Shown here one piece after another: positions 33,501-41,643 of a DNA stretch of 64,000 nucleotides; the stretch's first letter is position 1; each line of letters opens with the position of its first letter. A program made the translations under genes and the position numbers. The notes beneath the pieces are model-generated. The model had not been told where the DNA came from. It saw only the letters and a program-made list of their open reading frames with translations, and did no database searches. Source of the stretch: Oscarella lobularis (lineage: Eukaryota > Porifera > Homoscleromorpha > Homosclerophorida > Oscarellidae); assembly GCF_947507565.1 (NCBI RefSeq), contig NC_089194.1, positions 1,798,001 through 1,862,000 on the forward strand, written 5' to 3'.

Positions 33501-34725
33501 CTACTGTAGCAATTGAAGTGGGTGAGCGATCCACGTGACCCGGAACAAGAAACAGTCAAAACACCGGTGATTGGTCCTAAAATAAATCAAATAAAAAATT
33601 AAATAAAAAGATTATATATACCTGTTGATACGGGAAGTATGGGACGGGACTTTGGCATTAGATCAATGTCAAGTTTTCCTGGAGCAACCATTACTATAGA
33701 AGCAAAAAATAAATTAACGAATTATTGATTATTTGATACTACATCTGTTAATTGTCCAATTGATTTTGGTATACAGCCAAGATTTGAGCAAAGGAATATG
33801 AGTGAGATTGAGACAACGAAAAGCCTTAATTGAAAACCAGCATTCAGGTCTAAAAAGAAAAAATATATATATAATATATATTTTTAAAAATCGATTTTCT
33901 TTTCTTACTGGTGAAGAAACGAGAGAGAAATCGTAGACAAAGCGGTTGAAGAAGAGGAGGAAAGAGTAAATTCAACGGGACCGGATAAATTGAAACTTTC
34001 TACTTTCACAATCGTACTCAAACCGATACTAAAGAACTCAGCTCGCGTCCCAACACGAAAAAAAAGACAGATAATCTTTAGTCTTACTTTTTTGAGCCTA
34101 GACGAATTCGGAAAGCGACGTGCGATTGGGGACAGTTCCACGCGAGATTCGCGGTGATTGTAACGCGATTTTGCGCCGTTATTCGCTTGAAAAAATCGCG
34201 AACTTTGCCTCGAGTCGTACTGGGGTCCCCTTCCGGTTCCAGAAATGACGTCACGGCTACGGCGTCGAAACGCGGCGAATAGCGTCTCAAGTCGACTTGT
34301 ATTAGTTCGACGGACTCGACGACGGTCGGAGGCGCGCTATTGAGAAGAGGCTCGACGTGTTCCTTTATCAAATCGAATAAAACGTCTTGTTTTTCGCTCC
34401 ACCAACACCGGAGGAGGTGGTTGAGCCATTCGCAGCTTTCTCCTTCCAATCCAGCTCGTGCTAGGCCTTCGTCTTCTTCCTCTTCGTCGTCGCCGTCTTT
34501 GTGACGGGATCGACGGAAGGGAAAGGGTTTCGCTGAGCCGCCACCCAGATAGGAGGCTCCTAATAGGAGTAGGACGAGTAGAAGGAGCCAGTGAGACGGG
34601 AGGGAGTCGTAGATGCCTACGAACGAGCCTAAAACGACGGCTAGGACGGCGAGAAGCCAGCGCAGAGCGGCAGGAACAGTTGCCATTCTTTGCTGGAGTA
34701 GAGCACGCTCTGTAAAAGATAACAT
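30549..34725 (-). CDS. SMP and multi-C2 domain membrane protein, extended-synaptotagmin-like
   Basis: I take the first ATG, 34725 (MLSFTERALLQQRMATVPAA); the in-frame ATG at 34686 is an alternative. Residues of about 14-60 form two hydrophobic helices (LRWLLAVLAVVLGSFVGIYD, WLLLLVLLLLGASYLGGG), a likely ER hairpin. An acidic linker leads to an SMP-type lipid-transfer domain (EWLNHLLRCWWSEKQDVLFD, VESVELIQVDLRRYSPRFDA, LAWNCPQSHVAFRIRLGSKK), then about three or four C2 modules. C2-like strands are seen at 33250-33640 (TGVLTVSCSGSRGSLTHF), 32600-33200 (GVLTLFLHSGKDLSYGQ; CRRSVEWNSQQDFLTVNYSS) and 30645-31400 (VNDSLLTVDLKSDSRI-type strands). The last exon ends PSPPPKIKRKLSLR at 30549. The TM-SMP-C2 order is that of E-Syt/tricalbin proteins, which tether ER to plasma membrane and move lipids. 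Calcium-ligand aspartates were not verified. Confidence 0.82.
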
Positions 34726-34764
34726 ACCGTAATATTTGTTGTGGAACTACAGTAGCTAAGCCTA

Positions 34765-34990
34765 AGGACTTCGTCTTCAGAGTTGCAGACACCGATATTT
34801 TTATGCACGAAAGACATTCCGTCCGCCTGAACCGCAAGCGCGGCTAGCGCCCAATGAGTTGCATCTAAAAGTAGGCGTTCCCACAACGAGTGACACGATG
34901 TACTTTTATGCACGAAAGACGTTCCGTTCCGTCCGCCTGAACCGCAAGCGCGGCTAGCGCCCAACAAGATCAGTCTCTAGAGTTGCAGAC
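34765..34990. repeat. Two imperfect copies of a 110-bp cassette in an intergenic region
   Basis: The block TTTTTATGCACGAAAGAC..CCGTCCGCCTGAACCGCAAG..CGGCTAGCGCCCA occurs at about 34797-34852 and again at about 34901-34964, followed by partly repeated flanks (GAGTTGCAGACAC at about 34778 and 34979). No coding sense is visible. It lies just upstream of the SMP/C2 gene start. Confidence 0.75.
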
Positions 34991-35621
34991 ACAGACACTG
35001 GTCCATCAAAGTAAGCGTCCCCAACAAACCTTCGCCGCGATTGCTATCGTGTGTGGAAGCTTGAGGGCGCACAAAAAAAAAACGAATAAATTACGTAAAT
35101 AAATAATTTTTGTGGCCTGGTGCAAATGTATTGATTGGAAACTTGGCAAAGCCATAATGCACAGAAGACGAAGTTTTTGAACGAGGAGGCCCCGACTCGG
35201 AAAGGAGTAATTTTTTTAATTAATCGACCTCCCATGTGTGAATTATGAAAGCCCCACGGGCCAGTTTACTTAATTAAGGCTTCATCAACTTCCCAATCAA
35301 AATCGTGCATAAACATTCACTAACCTGTCTAGCTGCAAAGCAATTCAGCGGCCCGCGGCGATGAACACGAGAAGACACGAGGCGACCCAAGAGGAAGAGA
35401 AAGGTAAACGGATGCGGCTGACTGCGGCTACAGCCATCCGTCTCCCCGCCGTGTTTGTTTAGTCATTCATTCCGCATTCCTCTAAGCCCACACAGAGGCC
35501 ACGCACGCCACCCCCTACGTGAGACCCTATTTAGCAAGCGGCTTCCCATTGGTTGCTTCAGTACGTCCAGCTCCCACAAGTTCCGCAACGATACCCCCTC
35601 ATCTTTTGTCTAAGATCTACG
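34991..35621. other. Intergenic region upstream of the Ly6-domain gene
   Basis: About 630 bases with no supported gene. It holds AT-rich tracts, and near 35600 the immediate upstream region of the Ly6-domain gene. A minus-strand ORF at 35044-35235 has no recognisable feature and was not accepted. Confidence 0.35.
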
Positions 35622-36690
35622 ATGCTCTCTAGCTCGTCTATGTCATGCCAAACGATAAAAAATCTCTATCGGTTCGTCTTCGTTCTCGTTCTCGTCGGTG
35701 CGTAGGAGAAATCGACTCGGAATCTTTTGTTTTTTCTATATCGTCGTCTTAGGACAAGGAACGAGTTTGATGTGCTTTGTATGCCTGAACCAGGATCACC
35801 CAGAAACGTGCGGAGTCATTGAGAAGAACTGTACAGAGGCTTCTGTCGCGTGCATAACGGAACAAACGTTTACCAGCGGCTCATCTACTCATTTTGAAAC
35901 TGACTGCGCGACGACGTGCGCGAATAACGATCACACGAAGGTTGTGGGTCCCCTCGCCATTCGAACGGTAACGGCGTGCTGCCATAGCGATTTTTGCAAT
36001 TCGATTCCTCGCGCGACTACGGAACCCCCGACCCCAACGCGACCTCCCACAACCACCGTCGTCCTAGGACAAGGAACGAGTTTGATGTGCTTTGTATGCC
36101 TGAACCAGGATCACCCGGAAACGTGCGGAGTCATTGAGAAGAACTGTACAGAGGCTTCGGTCGCGTGCATGACGGAACAAACGTTTACCAGCGGCTCATC
36201 TACTCATTTTGAAACTGACTGCGCGACGGCGTGCGTGAATAACGATCACACGAAGGTTGTGGGTCCCCTCGCCATTCGAACGGTAACGGCGTGCTGCCAT
36301 AGCGATTTTTGCAATTCGATTCCTCGCGCGACTACGGAACCCCCGACCCCAACGCGACCTCCCACTACTTCGCTACTTCCAACAAATACTACGGCAACAA
36401 AGGCGAATGTTAGCACGGCGCTATGGCAAACATCCGGGAATGCGACCACAGCGAATGTTAGCACGGCGCCATGGCCAACATCCGGGAATGCGACCACAGC
36501 GAATGTTACGGCGCCATGGCAAACATCCGGGAATGCGACCACAGAGCCCGGGAATGCGACCACAGAGCCCGGGAATGCGACCACAGAGCTCACCACTGCG
36601 GCGGAGCCCACGTCTAGTGCTTCGACTTCGACACTGTTTGCATCTCTTATTTGTGTCGTCGCTTTTGTCGTTACGGTGAATTTTAATTAG
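35622..36690 (+). CDS. Surface protein with two near-identical Ly6/uPAR (LU) domains, mucin-like stalk and GPI-type tail
   Basis: Two exons, 35622-35697 and 35753-36690, giving about 337 residues. Exon 1 encodes the signal peptide (MLSSSSMSCQTIKNLYRF then VFVLVLVG); ATG 35640 is an alternative start. Exon 2 encodes two LU domains of about 105 residues, each with ten cysteines and the closing CCHSDFCN (the CCxxDxCN hallmark). The copies differ by only a few residues (CITEQ/CMTEQ, ATTCA/ATACV). A Thr/Pro linker (EPPTPTRPPTT) follows each copy. After the second come tandem Ser/Thr-rich repeats (ANVSTALWQTSGNATT-type, then EPGNATT three times) with many NxT/S sites. The hydrophobic C-terminus (STLFASLICVVAFVVTVNFN) with no cytoplasmic residues fits a GPI-anchor signal. 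LU proteins bind partners outside the cell; the ligand is unknown. Confidence 0.9.
35742..36366. repeat. 315-bp tandem duplication that created the second LU domain
   Basis: Copy 1 is about 35742-36056 and copy 2 about 36057-36366, at about 97-98% identity by eye. The repeat begins inside the intron: the acceptor CGTCGTCTTAG|GACAAGG before copy 1 is mirrored by CGTCGTCCTAGGACAAGG before copy 2, where it is translated. Confidence 0.95.
36404..36590. repeat. Coding minisatellite: 48-base and 21-base repeats in the Ly6 gene stalk
   Basis: The unit GCGAATGTTAGCACGGCG followed by ATGGCAAACATCCGGGAATGCGACCACA-like sequence (about 45-48 bases) occurs three times. Then GAGCCCGGGAATGCGACCAC plus A (21 bases) occurs about three times. 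Both stay in frame and encode Thr/Asn glycosylation-rich sequence. Confidence 0.9.
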
Positions 36691-36904
36691 TTACATGTTC
36701 ACGGTCTCCACACCTGCATTGGGCCCCTCTAACAAACAAGGTTCCACGTGTGCGTATACACCTGTTCTTCGTCGATTTAGTCGCGTCTTGAGGCGCCGGA
36801 ACGCGAATCTTCAGCAGACGTGGCACGGAACGTTGTAGGCTAATGACGTCAAATCCGGGAAGCGAACGTCCCGTCGTCGTCAAGATTCGCGTTATTTGAC
36901 GTAG

Positions 36905-37446
36905 ATGTCGGAAGCGGGCGGCGGCAATCGACGCGTTTCCTTCGATCCGGGCGATCAGACGACGAGTCCAAACATCAAACCCTTGCACACGCAAAAGTAC
37001 AATCGCAAGCGAATTCAACGCGTTCTCGATCTCGAAGAATGGATCGACGAGCAAATGCGACTTCTTTACGACTGCAAGGCACGGATTATCTCCTTTAGCG
37101 GCTAAGCGAGGGCCTTCTCCAAACAGAGGGGCGTTACCTCGCCTCTAGCTATTTGTTTTATACATAGGAAGACTCCGATTTGCCCGTCGATCTTTATCTC
37201 GACGACATAATTGGAAATGACGAAGATCAGTACGAAAGCTTTATTCGGGTAATTAATTAATTAATTAATTAATTAATTAATTAATTCTTTTGATTTTAAT
37301 TTCTAGAGTAAATTGACACGTTCGAAACTTTCGACGGAGGTTGCCATGGCGAAAAAATTCGAAATCGTATTTTTTAATTTTTTAATTTTTAGAAATTCGT
37401 TACGGAGCTGTTGGCGCGAATAAAAGAACTCCCGAAGACAAAATGA
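36905..37446 (+). CDS. Protein phosphatase 1 inhibitor, PPP1R14 (CPI-17/PHI-1) family
   Basis: Four exons, 36905-37078, 37168-37248, 37307-37339 and 37393-37446, all phase 0 and giving 113 residues. Exon 1 has HTQKYNRKRIQRVLDLEEWI then DEQMRLLYDC, matching the PHIN core of CPI-17/PHI-1 (KYDRRELQRRLDVEKWID-type). Exon 2 reads PVDLYLDDIIGNDEDQYESF, and exon 4 ends KFVTELLARIKELPKTK, both equivalent to the family C-terminal helices. In the family, phosphorylation of a threonine just before the core turns the protein into a PP1 inhibitor. Here the HTQKYNR segment holds the corresponding Thr. The first intron begins GC rather than GT. The third exon is only 33 bases. Converges on RBM22 with 80 bases between stop codons. 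Confidence 0.9.
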
Positions 37447-37526
37447 CCGATTTCTAAAATAAGCATGACTTTTTTTGAACACAATACAACAAAAAACGGT
37501 TTTTTTTTCGATGCTACATTGTGTCT

Positions 37527-38968
37527 CTACTTCGTGCCCATGCGCAATGGATCTTGCGACGGGTAATGAATTTGTTTTCCGGGCTTTTTTCGCGAGGAAG
37601 AAGAAGCGGAAGTCCCGTCTTCATCTCCACCCCCAATCCCCGGAGGCGGAGGTATCGCTATTAATTAATTAATTACTTAGGATTCCTATGTCTAATGTAT
37701 GAGGAGTGGTTTACGCATGGGCAATCCGTCGACGGGCGCCAAATCGATCGGTTTCCTTCCGGCCGCTCCCTGGCCCCCACTCTTCGATTTTCCCCACAAA
37801 ATTTTAACCCGACTCCCATTAATAACCAGCTTATTGAACGTCGCCTCCGCGGCGCGTTCCGCCGCGTCGCGCGTAGTGTACGTCAAAAAAGCGCAATTTT
37901 GACGAGGAACTATGCTAATTCCCTGAATCTCGCCGAACTGATAGAAATGATCTCTATGGGAACAGTGCTAGCGCGCGCGCGCGTGGAGGAGACCCCTAAT
38001 GACTCACTCACCTTAGAACTTTCTCTGTGACTGAATTTGGCAACGAGCCAACATATAGAGTCGTTATTGTCGCGTCTTCGGGCACTTCGAGATGCGGAAG
38101 AGCGCGCACGCGTCGTAGGAGTTTTTCTGCTACGGGATCATTGACTCCATGATAACGATCCCGTATGTTCTGGTGTGCCAACGGGTCATCCGGGTTTGTA
38201 GGCATCTCGTGACGATAGGGACACTCTTCGCCGCGCTTGCATTCTCCTTTCACCCAAAACGAGCAGATGTGGGGACGATTTCTTTGATAATACGGGGTGT
38301 TGCGTGCTAATTTCATCATGACGTCACTTGGGGGCGGGGCTTTTCCGATTTCTCCATACGCTTTGCCGACGTCACTTTCTGATACCTTATAAGGAAATTT
38401 GAAACTTTGAATTTGAAAATTTCGTTGAAATACTTTTGATTCGATATTTTGAGCGAAATATTCTCTGTTTACATTTGACGTCGGCATTCCGTCGCTAATT
38501 CCCATTCCGGTGTCCCGTACTTGGACGGGAAGTCCTGGATAATGACGTCAAACGACAAAATCAATAAATCAATACGAAAAATTTAGGAACCGTATTCCAA
38601 GTCGAGAAGACACGTTTGACAAACGTTCTTGATTTTCGAACAGGTCTGGCATATTTCCGTCTTTTTGTAGCGAGATTTTTGTCCGGGACACCAACGAAAG
38701 ACGGTAAACGGACGAAAACAGATTTTGCACTCTTTCCCAAAACGTTCCTTCATCTAAAGTTGTCTATAAACGATCCGTAGGGGCGTCGGAATCGTTTTTT
38801 TCGTACCATGCGAACGTACGGGTTTTCTCCCAGGCACGTTTGGCATAAAATGGGGAATTCCTAGCGAAAACGAATCGGACGTCGCCTTCGAAGACGCCTA
38901 AGTTGATAATGTACCGAGTCTTCCCAGTTTTGACGGTTGTAGAGGTTCGTGGACTTCGATAGAGCCAT
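37527..38968 (-). CDS. RBM22: Pre-mRNA-splicing factor RBM22
   Basis: Starts at ATG 38968: [18 protein letters not shown], then [18 protein letters not shown] after a short intron, then [19 protein letters not shown] with Cys-rich zinc-binding motifs. The next exon holds the CCCH finger ([20 protein letters not shown]) and [20 protein letters not shown], the RRM RNP2 region. The RRM finishes at 37692-37886 ([30 protein letters not shown]). The last exon reads [10 protein letters not shown] and ends [14 protein letters not shown] at stop 37527; YPSQDPxRMG is the conserved RBM22 tail. RBM22/Cwc2 contacts U6 snRNA in the activated spliceosome. Closely spaced head-to-head with EIF3K. Confidence 0.97.
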
Positions 38969-39032
38969 TTTCTTTCTCGAATGACGCCAGAGTAGCGTGC
39001 TCTAGTCTCGAACACAAACAACGTAGGACGAA
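38969..39032. promoter_or_regulatory. 64-base bidirectional promoter between RBM22 and EIF3K
   Basis: Only 64 bases separate the two divergent start codons, so both 5'UTRs and core promoters must fit into or overlap this interval. No TATA box is visible. Confidence 0.55.
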
Positions 39033-40114
39033 ATGTCGGAAAGTAGCGTTCAAATCGAACATCTTCTTAGCTCTATCGACAGGTACAAATAGGGTCTAGT
39101 TGCATACTTAGCAATTTAGACCGGGGCCTCCTTTGAGGGAATTGGTCTCCTTCTTCTCTTTCCCCTAGATACAATCCAGATAACGTCGATATTTTGGAAG
39201 CTTACGCTCTCGAACAGGCAACCCATAAAAATCCAGTCATTCGATCATAAAATAAATCGATTCTAGGCGAAAACTGGAGTGTACAATCTAAAAGCAAATT
39301 TGGCCGTTTTAAAACTGTAAAAGTAATGAATTAGAAAGTCTAGTCACTCGTATTCGTTCCTTAGATATCAGTTCAATCCACCTCTATTCAAACCGGAAAT
39401 GGTCTCGCTGATTTTATTGAAAGCAATAACGAATTTGCCTAATCCTGATTACCAATTATGTTTTTCGCTTATCCATGATTCTCACGTAATCACGTGGCCT
39501 AAGATTCAATATATACAGTAAAGCTACACCTTTAGCAACAAGATGAATCCCTCAAAGTGATAGCTGAATTGTCGCGTCTCCTAGAAACGTGTCAATTTCA
39601 ACAATTTTGGGTTTAAAAATTGAAACAGATTAATTAATTAATAACTGCACTAATTTCATAGACTGTATTGAAAGAAAATCCAGATCTCACTAAAGAAATA
39701 GAAGGATTTGAAGATTCAATAAGAAAATGTGAAAAAACTATGACGTAATAATTCGTAATTGATTATTTTGTTTTCCCAGTCATTTGTCACGTGGTCTCTC
39801 TCACGTGGCAGACGATTCGACGGGAGACACTCACAAAACTATTAGGGGAAATTTCAGGTAAAAATAATAGAAATTTAAAAAATCTAATTTTTCTCCCAAG
39901 ACCCGGAAGTTGAGAACTTTGCTAAAGCGCGCGGTTGGAAAACGACTGGGGAAACGATCTTCATAGCCAATCAAGAAGCAACAGTGAAACCTAAAAATAT
40001 TGTGGAAAAAATTCAATATGATAGTGAGAAGCCAAATAATAGAATTCAAATTTAACTCAAAATTCATTTTTTCTAGACGTTGCAGGTGTAATGATGATTG
40101 GAAATACGAACTAG
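39033..40114 (+). CDS. EIF3K: Eukaryotic translation initiation factor 3 subunit K
   Basis: Starts at ATG 39033 (MSESSVQIEHLLSSIDR). Exons at about 39172-39220, 39267-39318, 39365-39475, 39530-39610, 39660-39740 and beyond read YNPDNVDILEAYALEQ, AKTGVYNLKANLAVLKL, YQFNPPLFKPEMVSLILLKA, ITNLPNPDYQLC, LLETCQFQQFW and ITNLP-type HAM-domain helices. Later exons give EGFEDSIRKFVCHVV, then the winged-helix part ARGWKTTGETIFIANQEATV and KPKNIVEKIQYD, ending DVAGVMMIGNTN at 40112-40114. The sequence follows human eIF3k from end to end at normal length (about 215 residues). eIF3k is a non-core subunit of the eIF3 complex on the 40S ribosome. Converges on the CSRP gene with 46 bases between stop codons. 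Confidence 0.95.
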
Positions 40115-40160
40115 AACTCTAAAACTATTTGTCTGTCATTTTCTTTGAGTTTTTAGCGTT

Positions 40161-40903
40161 TCATGTTGTCAGTGTCCCCGCCCCTATTCCAAATCCAACT
40201 CCCTTCGGTCCAAACTCTTTCGCATAGCAGCCTGAACCCGGAAATGAACGTCACCGATTTAATTAATTAATTAACTTTCTCAATATAACATACCCTTGCA
40301 ATAAATGTTTCCGTTTTTATCAGCCACTGTAGTGGAGTCGAGACTCTTGTTGCAATTCTGGCACGTGAAGCAACGCTTATGCCAGCTCTTAGATATGAAT
40401 TTCCTTAGTTTAGCGATACATATGGATTGCGTTTTTACTTGTCCGGCTCCTTTGACTTCTTCCGCTGTGTAAACCGACTTGTTACATCTTCCGCACTTGA
40501 CTCCGCCGCCGAAACTCGGCCCAGACGCTCCTCCTCCTCCTCGCGCAGTCGCAGAACCTCAATAAGTAACTCACTTAGCGACGCATCCCCCGAAGGATGC
40601 CCATATAAGGAAGTATCTACCCTTGGTTGTCGCAGAGGCGGCGGAGCCCTTTCCACCGTCGGTTCCCAGCACTCCTGCTCCCATTCCGAAGCCGTAGCCG
40701 CCGATACCGTATTCCTGGCCGTAGCAGCGCTTACAGAAGAGCTTGTCGTCGCGATTGCACACGTTGAGGCTGTCGAGTCCTTTTCCGCACTTGCTGCATC
40801 GAAAGCACGCCTTGTGATACTTCTTCTGTTCGTGGGCGACCTCTTCGTTTGCGTAGACGCTCTTGTTACAGACTGGGCACTTGGGCGCACCACCGAACGA
40901 CAT
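40161..40903 (-). CDS. Cysteine- and glycine-rich protein (CSRP/CRP), two LIM domains
   Basis: Starts at ATG 40903. LIM1 ([53 protein letters not shown]) is followed by the typical Gly-rich spacer ([20 protein letters not shown]). LIM2 is split over exons: [40 protein letters not shown] and [20 protein letters not shown], ending IGAGTLTT at 40161. All zinc-binding Cys/His positions of both LIMs are present. CRP proteins bind alpha-actinin and zyxin on actin bundles and also act in the nucleus in muscle-type cells. Length (about 190 residues) is typical. Confidence 0.95.
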
Positions 40904-40939
40904 AGTTCCTCTTAGTTCCTCTTTACACTGCCAAAGCGC
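40904..40939. promoter_or_regulatory. 36-base bidirectional promoter between CSRP and UXT
   Basis: Divergent start codons at 40903 (minus) and 40940 (plus), 48 bases if UXT uses its second in-frame ATG at 40952. The two transcripts' 5' ends probably overlap. Confidence 0.5.
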
Positions 40940-41577
40940 ATGCGTACTACTATGGACGACAAAGTAATCCGATACGAGGAATTCGTGGAGAATTTTCTGA
41001 GACGGAAACTCAGGTTTAATCGCTATTGGCTAAGTAATGTAACTCAATTTTCTGTATCTATTTTAGTATCGTTCACGATAAGAGAGATCAGGTGACTTTG
41101 CAATTAGCTCAATATACACAACTCAAAAATTTGATTGAGAATGTAAGAAAAAAATGAGACTTTTCTTTGCTTAATTTTTTTTAGTTTGGTAGTGACAATG
41201 CAAAGGAGCTCAAGAGTCGCGTGAATTTGGGCTGCGATTTTTACGTGCAAGCTCAAGTCACTAATCCAAACCAAATATTCGTTTCCGTTGGGCTGGGACT
41301 GTACGTTCAAATGACTCGAGACGAAGCACTTCGTTTTATAAACAAAAAGGAGATCCAATTGAAAAAGTATGGAATTATTAGCTATTTAATCTATTTCAAT
41401 TTTGAGGGGGCCCCCTTACAGGGAATGCAGCACTTTAATGCAACAATCCGCCTCTATACAAGCTAAGATAAAACTCGTCTTCGAAGTAAGGATGCGGTTT
41501 TGTATTGATAGAGTATGATAAGTGCCTTCTAGGGACTACACGAGCTTCAGTTTGGAAAAGAACAAAAGAACAAGTAG
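40940..41577 (+). CDS. UXT: UXT-like alpha-type prefoldin
   Basis: Exon 1 is 40940-41013 (MRTTMDDKVIRYEEFVEN; ATG 40952 is an alternative). Exon 2 starts at 41067 and joins in frame to give SIVHDKRDQVTLQLAQYTQL. The next exon reads SRVNLGCDFYVQAQVTNPNQ, then IFVSVGLGLYVQMTRDEALR, the beta-hairpin core shared with human UXT. The last exons give QSASIQAKIKLVFE and GLHELQFGKEQKNK, ending at TAG 41577. The two flanking coiled coils and central hairpin are those of alpha-class prefoldins. UXT works in the R2TP/URI prefoldin-like complex. Converges on the DH-PH gene with 66 bases between stops. Confidence 0.92.
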
Positions 41578-41643
41578 CATGTAGACTATGTATCTCTAGA
41601 AAACCCAATTGATAAATGCAAGCCCCTCGCACTCCTTCTTACT

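Noticed and set aside
36246-36611. Minus-strand ORF of 121 codons over the Ly6 gene
   Set aside because: It is an antisense shadow of the repeated coding sequence and has low-complexity Val/Ala/Phe repeats.
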